Notes under the pieces: generated by a model
Told to the model about the DNA's origin: nothing
The model's input: only the letters and a program-made list of their open reading frames with translations
The model's database searches: none
Translations under genes and position numbers: made by a program
Source of the DNA: Nitrosomonas aestuarii
GTDB lineage: Bacteria > Pseudomonadota > Gammaproteobacteria > Burkholderiales > Nitrosomonadaceae
Direction: 5' to 3'
Assembly (NCBI RefSeq): GCF_003046585.1
Contig: NZ_QAAE01000020.1
Coordinates: forward strand, 1-52,134
Length of the DNA: 52,134 nt
In this document: positions 24,974 through 35,211 of the stretch, one piece after another
Numbering within the stretch: position 1 is the first letter of the stretch
Layout: each line of letters begins with the position of its first letter

Positions 24974-26479
24974 TTAAGGCGATTGAATCGTTAATCTCGA
25001 CAGCCAAGCTTCAGAGGCGGCTTGATTAATATTCAGTATATAGTCAGGAAACAAACCGAATATCAGAGCCAACAACGCAGGTATAAAGAGTAAAGCCATT
25101 TCTCTGGATTTTATATCAACAACCTGCTTGACATCGCTTTGAATAATAGGGCCTAAGAAAGCTTTACGTGTATAAGAAAACATATAAGCGGCACTCAAGA
25201 TTGCACCGGATAAAGCTGCGAAACCAAGAATCGAATGCGTATTAAGCGCACCGACTATCATTAACAACTCTGCTGGAAAGCCACTGGTTCCTGGTAGTCC
25301 GATACTCGATAATAAAAACAAAAAATAAAAAAAAGTTAACTTAGGCATTACCTTAGCGAGCCCACCTAAATGAATAGTCTCGGTGCTGCCAATTCTATTA
25401 TGAATAAAACCTGCGATCAACATCAAAGAACTTGCTATGAAAGTAAAGTTGAGCAACTGAAAAATAGCACCTTGTAAACCTTGCATCGTTAATGAAGCAA
25501 TCCCAACAATCACGAGCCCCACGTGACTTACACTGGCATAAGCAAGAAGGCGCCTTAAATTTGTTTGCTGCAGTGCAATCAGTGCAGCATAAATCAGTGT
25601 AACCGCACCGATAACACTCAACAACCAGCTATAATCGACTGCCGCAGCGGGCGCCAAAGGCATCGCAAAACGCAAAATTCCATAAACACCTAATTTTAAA
25701 CCCATTAATAAGGCTACCACATGAGTGGGGCCTTCCATAGAAACGGTTGGCATCCATGTATGCAGTGGAACCAAAGGTGCTTTCACAGCGAAACCAAATA
25801 ACAAGAGCAGGAAAACAATGGTTTGCAAATTATCCGGGAGTGGCGTACTCAACAATACCGGCAGACTGAAAGACAGTCCATACGGTATAACTCTGTCGAT
25901 ATGTAACGCATGATTTGATGCCAGCAATATGAAAGCAAGCAAAATGGGCACGCCGCCTGCAATCATGTACAGAATATATTTCATGGCCGCACTTCGTCGA
26001 TGAGAACCAATGCCCCAAAGACCGATTAGAAAGAAAAATGGCGGCAACGTTAACTCCCAGAACAAGTAAAACAATACTGTATCCAAAGCACAAAAAATAC
26101 CAAAACTTACACCTTCCAATGCCAGCAGTAATGAAAAATAAAAACGTGGCAAATTCGAAACAGAATTCCATGAGGCTAGCATTGCAATTAAGGTTAGCAA
26201 TGCGGTCATGGGCAAAAACAGGATTGAAATACCGTCAACCCCGACCAGGTATTCAATATTTAACAAAGGTATCCAGGCATAACGTTCCACTAACTGAAAT
26301 GAGCTTTTGTCCGCATCAAATAGAATTAATGCAAAGATAGACAATAGTAATGTAAGTATCGCTACAAATAGTGCGATATGTTTTGCGATATCAATATTCC
26401 GTATCGAACCAGCCAGCACTGCACCAAATAGAGGAATAATAATAATAAGACTCAAAAATGGAAAACTTGCTTCGATCAT
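24974..26479 (-). CDS. NuoM/Mrp-D-like antiporter subunit (DAB locus, third)
   Basis: 501 residues, about 14 membrane segments, Proton_antipo_M family. The conserved glutamate of helix 5 is in FYLFWELTLPPFFFL. The conserved lysine region is FAVKAPLVPLHTWMPTVSMEGPT, and LKLGVYGILRFAMPL follows. AAGGA precedes the ATG. It is 22 bases after the previous subunit gene. Such proteins move protons or cations in complex I and in Mrp antiporters. Here no other complex I genes are present, so it should serve the DAB-type carbon pump rather than respiration (inferred). Confidence 0.85.
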   Translation of the reverse strand: MIEASFPFLSLIIIIPLFGAVLAGSIRNIDIAKHIALFVAILTLLLSIFALILFDADKSSFQLVERYAWIPLLNIEYLVGVDGISILFLPMTALLTLIAMLASWNSVSNLPRFYFSLLLALEGVSFGIFCALDTVLFYLFWELTLPPFFFLIGLWGIGSHRRSAAMKYILYMIAGGVPILLAFILLASNHALHIDRVIPYGLSFSLPVLLSTPLPDNLQTIVFLLLLFGFAVKAPLVPLHTWMPTVSMEGPTHVVALLMGLKLGVYGILRFAMPLAPAAAVDYSWLLSVIGAVTLIYAALIALQQTNLRRLLAYASVSHVGLVIVGIASLTMQGLQGAIFQLLNFTFIASSLMLIAGFIHNRIGSTETIHLGGLAKVMPKLTFFYFLFLLSSIGLPGTSGFPAELLMIVGALNTHSILGFAALSGAILSAAYMFSYTRKAFLGPIIQSDVKQVVDIKSREMALLFIPALLALIFGLFPDYILNINQAASEAWLSRLTIQSP

Positions 26480-26501
26480 GCTAATTGTCCTTTGTTATAA
26501 T

Positions 26502-28067
26502 TTATTGCGCAGCCAACGTATCCGCTTTGATTGTTTCTATGCTGGAATAACTGCTGTTAAGCAGCTGAAGATTCTGATCAATAATGTCAATCCAAGGAGA
26601 AGTATGAATACCGGCTGAAATCAGTATGCCACAGATCACGATAGCAATAATCCATTCATTTCTTGGTGACGGTTGTGTGCTACTCACATACAACGTATTC
26701 TTATAAGGTCCCTGATGACGTTTGGGAGCAGCAATAAATATTTGTTGGAAAGCACGTAATAACAATCCAACCGCCAATACGTTACCAATTAAAATAGCAA
26801 TCGAAACAATCCAGCCTTGACCTTTAATAGTGCCTTCAAGCAACAAATGAATACCATCAAAACCTGGTGTTCCCGGCATTACCATCGTACTTAGTGCACA
26901 GATAACAAATAAAACCGCAATGGCAGCATTGGCATCATACATACCACCCAAGCGCGGGATAAAGGCGGTATGTGTTCGTTTATAAATCATACCAATACTA
27001 AACAACATACCTGCCGTCGCCAGTCCATATGCGATTGAAAGCAGAATACTGCCTTCCATACCATGCTTATTAAAGTCAAATATTCCAATCACCAGCAAGC
27101 CTGTTTGGCTGATAATGGCAAATGCGAGTAAACGGCGCATATTAATCTGCATTAACGCCAGCAGCGCGCCATAGAAAATACCGATCAGTCCAAGTGTCAC
27201 AACAAACCAGGCCCACTGTTCGGCAACTTCAGGAAGAAGTGGGACCAAAAAACGCATCGCCGCATAGATGCCAAGTTTTAAACTGACCAGGAATATGCCC
27301 ACACTTGCAACCGTGCCTTGCTCGGCCAACACAGGTAGCCACCCGTGAAATGGAAACAAAGGCATACGTATCGCAAAACCAAAGAATAACAGAAAGAAAA
27401 TAAGTGTCGCGTATTCCAGCTTTACACTACTGTCTTTCAGATCCAGCCAATCAAACGAGAGAACATCCGTTGATACCATGGTGCCAAATCCCAACATCAG
27501 GAAGCCAGCCAATACCATAAATAACCCGCTTCCCCAGTGCTGTAGCAGCAATGCAACCACCCACCGCCGATTTTGGCCTGAGCCTGCTCTAAGCGTCATC
27601 AGCACTACAGGGATCAATTCAAGAAAACACCAGAACCAAAACTGCATTGCATTCATGGCTACAAATGCGCCGACGAGTATCGCTTCATACCCAAGCAAAC
27701 AAGCAATATGCGTTCTGTCTGCCACACGTCGCGTCGTTAACGTATAAACAAGTGCCAGCAGCGATAAAACTGCAGTCAGCAGCACAAATAGTATATTGGT
27801 GCCATCAACACCCACGCTATAGGTTAGTCCTATTACCTGATATCGCTCATAGAATTGAATGCCGCTTCCTACAGTATCAAAAGCCATCAACAAATAAATA
27901 CTGAGCAAAAATGTCAGGATTGTGCCAATGAAACCGAGGCGCAGTGCTACAGTAGATGATTTCACCAAAATTACTAAAACCATAGCTACCAATGGCACCA
28001 GCGTGATAGCTGACAACAAAGGGATCGCTACTGTTTCAGACCACAGAGTTATATTTTCGATATTCAT
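26502..28067 (-). CDS. NuoM/NuoL-like antiporter subunit (DAB locus, second)
   Basis: 521 residues from the ATG of MNIENITLW, which has GAGG five bases upstream and begins seven bases after the dabB stop; a longer frame from 28091 would overlap dabB. About 14 membrane helices. The key glutamate is in FWCFLELIPVVLM, and the lysine segments are FAIRMPLFPFHGWLPVLAEQG and SLKLGIYAAMRFLVP. In the first of these the usual lysine is arginine (FAIRMP rather than FxVKxP). It is homologous to, but clearly different from, its two sister subunits. Confidence 0.85.
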   Translation of the reverse strand: MNIENITLWSETVAIPLLSAITLVPLVAMVLVILVKSSTVALRLGFIGTILTFLLSIYLLMAFDTVGSGIQFYERYQVIGLTYSVGVDGTNILFVLLTAVLSLLALVYTLTTRRVADRTHIACLLGYEAILVGAFVAMNAMQFWFWCFLELIPVVLMTLRAGSGQNRRWVVALLLQHWGSGLFMVLAGFLMLGFGTMVSTDVLSFDWLDLKDSSVKLEYATLIFFLLFFGFAIRMPLFPFHGWLPVLAEQGTVASVGIFLVSLKLGIYAAMRFLVPLLPEVAEQWAWFVVTLGLIGIFYGALLALMQINMRRLLAFAIISQTGLLVIGIFDFNKHGMEGSILLSIAYGLATAGMLFSIGMIYKRTHTAFIPRLGGMYDANAAIAVLFVICALSTMVMPGTPGFDGIHLLLEGTIKGQGWIVSIAILIGNVLAVGLLLRAFQQIFIAAPKRHQGPYKNTLYVSSTQPSPRNEWIIAIVICGILISAGIHTSPWIDIIDQNLQLLNSSYSSIETIKADTLAAQ

Positions 28068-28074
28068 GAATCCC

Positions 28075-29643
28075 TCAAATTGAAGCAGCAAGCATTAACA
28101 CAATGAATACAAACAACACGAGGTAGCGCGGCTTAAGGATGAGTTGTTCAAAGGTAATCGCGGCCTGCCCAAGCTTACCTCCTATTTCCACCATATCCAT
28201 ACCGATACCACGAAGCACTAACCGCTCTTCGAACCAACTCATGATATTCGCCACCCACTCCAGAAGCTTACCAACGATTCCTTTACCTCTCGCGAACTCG
28301 TCACTCATGTCGGCCAATCGATTTTTTTGCGTATCTTTCTCCAATTGTGTCAACGAAGTAATTGCTGTAAAAGATGAAGCCGGATCTCCCATTGCACGAT
28401 CAATAATATTTTTATCAAAACGATCAAGATCATACCCTAGTCCGTTTACAGGCCGCACCAATGTTCTATCAGTGATCGGATCAAGCCAGAATCGTTGTAG
28501 TGAGGCCACATATAACCAACGCTTATTAACCATCGCAGCTGACACCGGTTTCATCGGATTACCATGCACATAATGTAACAATGATGGGGCTGTTAAAACT
28601 TGATAGCTCCTGACAATTGCATGCGCACACAGGTGCCACATCGCCAATTCCCATAAACCCAAACCACATTCAAGAAACATCAATCCTAGTTGTCCGGATA
28701 TAGCAAAGCATAATGAGCTTTTAACGTCTGTCTGAGTCAGCCCTACAATAACGCTGTATATTGCGGTAAATAAGCCGACAACAACCAAAAGCCCCATAGT
28801 CAGTGGCGCTTGCTCGATAACTGGTCGCAATAAAATAATCAGAAAAACGCCTGCATGTATCATCACTGCACCATAAAACACGGCACTTGAAGGTGTCGGT
28901 CCCTCCATTGCTCTTGCCAGCCACGGTGTAAAGGGAAGTTGAGCTGATTTAGCCATTGCAGCAACCACAAAACATAGACTGATTACTGTAACAGTAGGTG
29001 TTGTCAAACTTTCTGCCAGATTATTCAGACTGGTCCAGTCGATAGTTCCGCCAAAATAATAAGAAAGCGCTATCCCTAAAATAAACCCGGTGTCACCAAT
29101 ACGATTGGTCACAAAAACGCGCGTTGCATTAATGCCTGCAATAGGCCGGTCATAGGCAAAGGAGATTAATAAATATGAGCATAAGCCAGCCACTTCCCAT
29201 CCAATGAACGTTCCAGCTGCATTTCCGGATAACACCAGCAATAACATTGATGATGAAAACAGGCTTAAAACAAAAAAGAAACGATGAAATCCCGATTCCT
29301 TATGGATGTAGTTCGTTGAAAAACGTGTAATAACAACCAGAATAATCGAAAATAACGCAGCGACTATTACATTAAACCCGGTCGTTATAAAGTTGAGCTC
29401 TACAATAAGATCACCACTGTTTAACCACTTTCCTGCAATTAAAATTCCATCATTCATATCCATCCAATCTGCCACTAATAACGCAATGGATGCAACACAA
29501 GAAAGGTATATTGCATTTTTCGCAATATCAGCGCTGATCGCTTCACCTCGCTGACCACTAATCTGGTCAAACAAATGTCCAAAACCGATGATTGCAGCAG
29601 CAATAAATGGCAATAATGGTATGACAATGGCCAAATAGTCCAT
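28075..29643 (-). CDS. dabB: DabB: NuoL-like membrane subunit of inorganic-carbon pump
   Basis: 522 residues, multi-pass, Proton_antipo_M family. The helix-5 glutamate is in FIGWEVAGLCSYLLI and the conserved lysine is in MAKSAQLPFTPWLARAMEGPTP. Its gene begins one base after the dabA stop, with AGGAG as ribosome site, an arrangement expected of DabAB. The C-terminal region after about residue 380 is soluble and amphipathic before one last helix. In DAB systems the B subunit is thought to use the cation gradient to drive one-way CO2 hydration by DabA. Confidence 0.85.
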   Translation of the reverse strand: MDYLAIVIPLLPFIAAAIIGFGHLFDQISGQRGEAISADIAKNAIYLSCVASIALLVADWMDMNDGILIAGKWLNSGDLIVELNFITTGFNVIVAALFSIILVVITRFSTNYIHKESGFHRFFFVLSLFSSSMLLLVLSGNAAGTFIGWEVAGLCSYLLISFAYDRPIAGINATRVFVTNRIGDTGFILGIALSYYFGGTIDWTSLNNLAESLTTPTVTVISLCFVVAAMAKSAQLPFTPWLARAMEGPTPSSAVFYGAVMIHAGVFLIILLRPVIEQAPLTMGLLVVVGLFTAIYSVIVGLTQTDVKSSLCFAISGQLGLMFLECGLGLWELAMWHLCAHAIVRSYQVLTAPSLLHYVHGNPMKPVSAAMVNKRWLYVASLQRFWLDPITDRTLVRPVNGLGYDLDRFDKNIIDRAMGDPASSFTAITSLTQLEKDTQKNRLADMSDEFARGKGIVGKLLEWVANIMSWFEERLVLRGIGMDMVEIGGKLGQAAITFEQLILKPRYLVLFVFIVLMLAASI

Positions 29644-29644
29644 T

Positions 29645-32600
29645 CTAAACTCCTGTCATCTTGGGTTGTTTTATCAAAACAGGTGGCAACGGAACATCAA
29701 TATCCTGATAGTATGTACTCGATGATTCAACCTCAGGAATCACTTTTACTTCCGGCTGCCAAGGTACAAAACCAACACCGCGTTCAAAATACGATATTTC
29801 ACCTGTATCCGGATCAATCGCACTCAGCAATACCCAACCCCCGCCCACCAACTCTTGAATACTGGGTTGACGACCGTAAATTTCACCGAGAATTTCTGTT
29901 TTGGCTTCCACCAGAATTTGCAAACGCACCGCTTCATGTATCTCAACCATTTGCTTCGGCAATCCCGTTCGTATATCGCTACTGGTGCCTTCCATCACGC
30001 CGAACAAACCTGTTATATTGTGCGGAATTTTTGTACTACAACCGAAGCGCTCATTATCAATCGTGGAAAAATAATATTCCAGATTAATACCTGCACCCAC
30101 CGGACCGACTGCCAGCAAAATATTTTCCAGCGCTTTTCCTTCAGGATCTTGAGTAGGATCATATGAAATCAGAAAAGCGCGTCTGTCTAGAAAAACGCCC
30201 TGAGATATTGATCGACGCCCGACAATTGCTGAAGCATTCGTCGCATGGCCGTATTCGGGCCGCACCTGACTTAAGTCATTGGATCGCAAATGTACGTGAT
30301 CAATCCCACCAGACGGTGTTTTTGGATTCTTCGCTGAATAAAAACGTCGGCAGCGCTCATGCGCGGAAGCATTCCGCGCACTGATAAGATTAGCCTTAAC
30401 CGATTCAAAATGCGGTTGCAGGCTTTCCGGTATATCTTCTACATCGTACCAGGTAATCACATCACTACATGTGTCATGCTCTGCACCTACAAACCAAGTG
30501 TCATCGGGAATATTTATGCCGCGTTCGGCCAGGAGCTTACGTATTTTCGGACGATTGGCCATTGCTGCAAAAAGTCGCGCATTCGGACCGCCGCGTTTAC
30601 CACTGCATGCACCACAATCATGTGCTGCTTCATGCGGATTATTCTGACTTGTTGAGCCATGCGCCATTAAAGATACTATCTTAGCAAACCCATAGGTTAA
30701 ACCCGTTCCTTTCATAAAAGCTGTCAGCCGGTCGACTTGCTCCTGATCCGTAAAACCTAGTCTAGGCGTCTCCGGCGTAGCCGGTTTATCAGGTTCAGGC
30801 GCATTAAATAACAGTTCTGTAGGTACTTTTTTATCAATTCTTTCCCGCAGCCCGCTGTTAAATGCCAGTATTTGTTTTGGTACAAACGTTCTGCCGAGCA
30901 GTCCAATAAAAATAATCGGTGCCAATGCATCTATCACAGCATGAGATAATACCAAACTTCGCCGCAACGATTGATTCAGTAAATACGCGAGTTTATGATA
31001 AAAACCATGTCCTTTAAGATGCTCTTCATAGATTGATTCCATTCCCTTTCTGGGCACCTCATTTACATCATGTGCAGGTACGACAACAATTGGACACAAC
31101 GCTGTTCGGTGATGATCATCGAGTCCTTTGTAGTTCATCGGCAAACCATAAAAGCCTGCCGCACCCAGCGTCTCAATTGCCGGGTTAATTTCTTCAAGCT
31201 GACGGCGAATGCTTTCTTCACGTTCATCTATACAAAATACAATTTGTGCATGAGGCCGTTGATCGCGTGTAGCCCACCTGCCGCGTTTCAGATTGGCACG
31301 GATTGCTTGCAAAAAGTCTTCTCTGTAATGATGTTCATAAGCGTAAAGCCATACTTTACTTCTCTCTGTAACAGTAAACTTATCGAGTATGGATAAAATA
31401 TGCAGCAAATCAGTTTTTTGCATCGCTTGAATATCGTCTGCTGTCAGTCCCAGATGTTGACTTAATCGAAATAGCCGCCAACCGCTATTGAATGCGGCAT
31501 GCTCCAGATCATTCTCAACCAGCGGGCTTAACTGCCACGTCCATATCAGATCGGCCAAATCCTGCCACTCTTCCTGCTGTTGACGCTCAGACCCGGTTCG
31601 CTCTATCAAGTCGTTTGCCAGTGTCGTTAAATATTCTGGTAAATCACCCTGATACAACAGCTTTCTAACCATAAACTCAGATAAATTTTTGCGAAAATAA
31701 TAATCGATAGTGCCTAGTCGGGCATCGATTTTCCAATTATCTTTACAGGCCTGATTCAACCATAATCTATCCAGAGTTAAACGGATTGCCAGATAATCCG
31801 CTAAATGAAGTTTCGCGTTATTTTCTGTTTGATACTCCGGATGATGTTGACGCCAATTGATCAATCCTGACCAGCCTGGCAACTCAAGTGCCAGACGCCG
31901 CAAATAACCCTCCCACTTCTCGTCAGGAATCTCCATATGAGTTAATTGCATCATAATGCATTCGATCGGATCTTCCGGAGTTTCACTGACTATTCGCTGC
32001 CAATCGGGCAAGTCATGCAAGAATGGATTCACATCAAACTGTACTGTTGACCGCCAGGCAGCAAAAAGTCCTAAATTTCCCCGCTCAGGCAACTGCCAGG
32101 CGGCAACGCCTTCATCCAAAACAGAAGCACAAATACGTATGATCTGCGGTCGAATGGAATACAGAATATCAATACCGCTCAATGCTTTGACAAAGCCACG
32201 CAAAGTAATCTGGTCGCCAATTTGTGACAAAAGCTCCTCGAGCTTTGCTTCTGCTTCCAAACGTGTTTTTTGGTGGACCGGCACATCTTCAGCACTTGCC
32301 AGGCTGTTATTAATCTTCTCCAACCAAAGCTTGGCCTCTTCTTCAGACAAGTCAAGCATGTTCTCCGGATGTAAATCCACCAATTCGATATCCAGTTTTT
32401 TTAAGATGCTTTCCCACAGTTGCCTGACTACAATACCTTGATCATTCGTTGTAGCAAGCATTCGAGCGCGCGATTGTTCAGTCACATCTTCCTGCACTAA
32501 CTCAAGTGCGCCATTTTCTTCAATCTGCCAGTTCAATTGGCTTATTGACAGCGTTGGCAATTCATGCACCAGTGCAACACGATAGATGTCTTTATTTTTG

Positions 32601-32917
32601 AGCGTTAAATGTTTTGACTGAAATACGACTTGTTCAGATTGCAGATCTTTTTGATGCGAAAGCACTGCAAATAAATCTTCATCCGTAATTCTGTTCTGTT
32701 GATAAAGCGCTCGATTCTGGGATTCCGGCTGATAACCAAAAACTCCCGTCAAATCCTCGTATTCGGCCAAAGCCTGCTCGAACGGCAGGTACTGGAAACC
32801 ATGTATTGTATTGTGGTGAACAAATTCATGAATGGGGCCTTGCCCTGGCAGGACATGATCCAAATGATCTATTGCTTCAATTATTCGTTCGCGTGGGTCA
32901 GTTGATTGTGAGGTCAT
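29645..32917 (-). CDS. dabA: DabA: carbonic-anhydrase-like subunit of inorganic-carbon pump (UPF0753/DUF2309)
   Basis: 1090 residues. Zinc and catalytic residues of DabA are present: Cys562-Ile-Asp564-Glu-Arg566 in FCIDEREE, and His753 with Cys768 (HGST...HDCGAC). They show the same 15-residue spacing as in the characterised Halothiobacillus DabA2 (His524/Cys539). Those residues are shifted by about 210, so this is a long-form DabA with a larger N-terminal half. I chose the ATG at 32917 (MTSQSTDPRER): AGGA lies nine bases upstream, while the ATG at 32923 is too close and the one at 33007 overlaps the previous gene. The stop is one base before dabB. Confidence 0.9.
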   Translation of the reverse strand: MTSQSTDPRERIIEAIDHLDHVLPGQGPIHEFVHHNTIHGFQYLPFEQALAEYEDLTGVFGYQPESQNRALYQQNRITDEDLFAVLSHQKDLQSEQVVFQSKHLTLKNKDIYRVALVHELPTLSISQLNWQIEENGALELVQEDVTEQSRARMLATTNDQGIVVRQLWESILKKLDIELVDLHPENMLDLSEEEAKLWLEKINNSLASAEDVPVHQKTRLEAEAKLEELLSQIGDQITLRGFVKALSGIDILYSIRPQIIRICASVLDEGVAAWQLPERGNLGLFAAWRSTVQFDVNPFLHDLPDWQRIVSETPEDPIECIMMQLTHMEIPDEKWEGYLRRLALELPGWSGLINWRQHHPEYQTENNAKLHLADYLAIRLTLDRLWLNQACKDNWKIDARLGTIDYYFRKNLSEFMVRKLLYQGDLPEYLTTLANDLIERTGSERQQQEEWQDLADLIWTWQLSPLVENDLEHAAFNSGWRLFRLSQHLGLTADDIQAMQKTDLLHILSILDKFTVTERSKVWLYAYEHHYREDFLQAIRANLKRGRWATRDQRPHAQIVFCIDEREESIRRQLEEINPAIETLGAAGFYGLPMNYKGLDDHHRTALCPIVVVPAHDVNEVPRKGMESIYEEHLKGHGFYHKLAYLLNQSLRRSLVLSHAVIDALAPIIFIGLLGRTFVPKQILAFNSGLRERIDKKVPTELLFNAPEPDKPATPETPRLGFTDQEQVDRLTAFMKGTGLTYGFAKIVSLMAHGSTSQNNPHEAAHDCGACSGKRGGPNARLFAAMANRPKIRKLLAERGINIPDDTWFVGAEHDTCSDVITWYDVEDIPESLQPHFESVKANLISARNASAHERCRRFYSAKNPKTPSGGIDHVHLRSNDLSQVRPEYGHATNASAIVGRRSISQGVFLDRRAFLISYDPTQDPEGKALENILLAVGPVGAGINLEYYFSTIDNERFGCSTKIPHNITGLFGVMEGTSSDIRTGLPKQMVEIHEAVRLQILVEAKTEILGEIYGRQPSIQELVGGGWVLLSAIDPDTGEISYFERGVGFVPWQPEVKVIPEVESSSTYYQDIDVPLPPVLIKQPKMTGV

Positions 32918-32928
32918 GTGCATCAATC

Positions 32929-34401
32929 CTATTGAATACTTTGACTGATAATGTCGTTCATCTGAGTTATGGTCGCCACGGACAAATCTATTAAAGGTGT
33001 GGGCCACAAACCTAACAACACAATGGCCGCAACCAAGATTATGGCTGCAGTCAATTCGTATAATTGTAAATCTTCGATATCGCGCATTTGCGGCTTGACA
33101 GGACCTGTAAACAACATTCCGACTGTCCGCATTGCATAAGCCGCACTAATGAGAATACTCAAACCTAGAAACAGCATTAAATTGCCCCACTGCTGATATC
33201 CCCCGATGACTGCGTGTAATTCCGCCACGAAACCAACGGTACCCGGCAAACCCATGGCAGCAAACAAAGTAATGGTCATAAAGAGAGCAAAACGCGGCAT
33301 CACTTGCACCAAAGAACTATAATCAAGTATGTTTCGAGTATGTGTGCGCTCATATAACAAGCCCACCAGCAGAAACAGCGCTCCGGCAACAAGACCGTGC
33401 GCTGTCATCTGCAGCACCGCTCCTGTCAGGCCGGTTAGATTCAAGGTGGCGATGCCGAGCAGAACGATTCCCATATGGCTCACCGATGAGTAAGCCACCA
33501 TTGCTTTAAGATCGGATTGACGCCATGCAAGTACACCACCGTAAATCATGCCAAACAGTGCTATAAAAACCAGATACGGTTGCATAATTAGTGTTGCTTC
33601 AGGCAACATAACCACAACACGTATCAAGCCATACGCGCCCATTTTGAGTAAAATTCCGGACAGAAGGATACTCACCGGACTGGGCGCTTCCACGTGAGCC
33701 AGTGGCAACCATCCATGTAAAGGAAAAACAGGCATTTTAACGCCAAAGCCAATCAGAAAACCCAACAATACCCAGAGCTGTTCATCCCTCGGCATCCTTT
33801 GCGCTGCCTCGGCCATATCAGCCATCAGCGTACCGCCATGCTCGGGCATATATTGACTGATTGCCATCAAACTGATCAACATGAATATCGATCCGCCCAT
33901 GGTATACAACACGAAGTTAATACTGGCGACACTGCGGCGAACACCACCCCAGCGGGCAATCAGAATAAAGAGAGGTATGAGCGTTAATTCCCAAAAAATA
34001 TAAAACAACGACCAATCCTGGGAAAGGAACACACCCAACATACCTAATTCGAGTAATAAGACACTGATATAATAGCTCTTAACATTATGAACAATGCTGA
34101 AGGATGCAAGTAAGGCAATTAAGGTGAGCAAAGACGCCAAAACAACCATCGGCAACGACAATCCATCCACACCCAGGGCAAAGGCCGAGTTGAAGTTAGG
34201 GTTATAAATAAATTGTTCGTAGTATTGTATTTCGCCATAAAGCTGATTGTAGTCAACAACCAGCCAGCAACTGAATAGGAAAGCTACTGTAGCAAAAATA
34301 TTTGCAGTAAAACGAATTTGACTGGTATTTCCTCCGGGCATGATGGCCAGAATCAGAATACCTAACAACGGCGTCAATAATAGTGTACTGAGTATCCCCA
34401 T
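32929..34401 (-). CDS. NuoM-like antiporter subunit (DAB locus, first)
   Basis: 490 residues, about 14 helices. The glutamate of helix 5 is in FYIFWELTLIPLFIL, the lysine segment is GVKMPVFPLHGWLP, and LLKMGAYGLIRVV follows. This subunit is the closest of the four to canonical complex I NuoM. Its TAG stop is 11 bases before the dabA ATG, so it heads the carbon operon. AAGG lies about 12 bases before the ATG, a weak spacing. Its role within a DAB-type complex is inferred; characterised DAB pairs need only DabA and DabB. Confidence 0.85.
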   Translation of the reverse strand: MGILSTLLLTPLLGILILAIMPGGNTSQIRFTANIFATVAFLFSCWLVVDYNQLYGEIQYYEQFIYNPNFNSAFALGVDGLSLPMVVLASLLTLIALLASFSIVHNVKSYYISVLLLELGMLGVFLSQDWSLFYIFWELTLIPLFILIARWGGVRRSVASINFVLYTMGGSIFMLISLMAISQYMPEHGGTLMADMAEAAQRMPRDEQLWVLLGFLIGFGVKMPVFPLHGWLPLAHVEAPSPVSILLSGILLKMGAYGLIRVVVMLPEATLIMQPYLVFIALFGMIYGGVLAWRQSDLKAMVAYSSVSHMGIVLLGIATLNLTGLTGAVLQMTAHGLVAGALFLLVGLLYERTHTRNILDYSSLVQVMPRFALFMTITLFAAMGLPGTVGFVAELHAVIGGYQQWGNLMLFLGLSILISAAYAMRTVGMLFTGPVKPQMRDIEDLQLYELTAAIILVAAIVLLGLWPTPLIDLSVATITQMNDIISQSIQ

Positions 34402-34803
34402 TATATAAATTTACCTTTATGCTAAAAGCAATTGCTCCGCTAAAGAAATTGAGATTTGAGGAATCAGCACGCCTGGATATTCAATTGCAAAGTTGCTTTG
34501 AATGAGCCAACAAACGGTTTCTGACCAATAAAAAAAACCAGACACGTTGCAAATATATTTTAGTCAGTTAAAGGCAGTTTCTCAGCAATTACAATGAGAC
34601 GAGTGCTGTTTGGTAATTATCATCCAGCAACCCAACCGCTAATTACTACTAAAGACATATGCATGCAGCGCGATTAAAAACCCGGGATCTTCTTGCCATC
34701 AGGCAAGAAGTAACTAATTGGCCAAGAACATACTAACGCATGAACATTTTTCTTATTTCTTTTACGAGCTAATTACTATTTAAACAAGCGAATATTCAGT
34801 CCG
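34402..34803. other. Promoter region of the DAB locus
   Basis: 402 bases between the universal stress gene and the first NuoM-like gene (both minus strand). It holds the hairpin at 34689-34710 and an AATTAC/GTAATT inverted pair with about 22 bases between its halves (around 34595-34620). LysR-type regulators such as CbbR use dyads of roughly this kind, but assignment is speculative. No clear sigma-70 promoter could be fixed. Confidence 0.45.
34689..34710 (-). terminator. Hairpin downstream of the universal stress gene
   Basis: CTTCTTGCC (34689-34697), four-base loop, GGCAAGAAG (34702-34710): a perfect 9-base-pair stem. On the minus strand it is followed by ATCCCGGGTTTTTAA, consistent with a terminator that separates the stress gene (stop at 34804) from the DAB locus. 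Confidence 0.55.
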
Positions 34804-35211
34804 TTAGCTATTTGGACGCACTAAAAGAATAGAAGCCTCGACAAGGCTGACCAATTGCTCTGCTACTGAACCAACCACAAATCGTTCAAGGCCTCTGCGA
34901 TTAGCGGTCCCAACAACCAGCAAATCAGCACCCCAGTTTTTGACAGCCTCGCTGATCGCTTCTGAAATGCCATTTGTGCCATAGGCAATATTTGCTTCCA
35001 GTAAGCGGGACTCAATACTTAACGCATCAACGGATTCTTTAGCTTTCTCCAATATGGCATTACCCGCAGCCTTATCAGCCTCTTCTTCGCCTGTTATGCA
35101 ATGCACAATACACAATCCTGCATTATAAGAAGTGGCAATATTTTCCGCTTCTTCCAACGCTTTCTGCGCTGTCTGACTACCGTCTACCGCTACCATGATT
35201 TTTTTATACAT
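34804..35211 (-). CDS. Universal stress protein (UspA family)
   Basis: 135 residues: VAVDGSQTAQKALEEAE at the start and the nucleotide motif GTANRRGLERFVVGSVAEQLV, then SILLVRP at the end. The ribosome site is AAGGA. It sits between a SulP-type transporter and the DAB carbon locus, so it may serve in carbon or redox stress (inferred from position only). Confidence 0.9.
   Translation of the reverse strand: MYKKIMVAVDGSQTAQKALEEAENIATSYNAGLCIVHCITGEEEADKAAGNAILEKAKESVDALSIESRLLEANIAYGTNGISEAISEAVKNWGADLLVVGTANRRGLERFVVGSVAEQLVSLVEASILLVRPNS

Noticed and set aside
32918..33007. Longer DabA start at 33007
   Set aside because: It would overlap the NuoM-like gene by about 79 bases; the AGGA-spaced ATG at 32917 fits better.
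24974..34401. Complex I (nuo) operon
   Set aside because: Only antiporter-like membrane subunits are present and DabA is in their midst; no nuoA-K peripheral or quinone-site genes.
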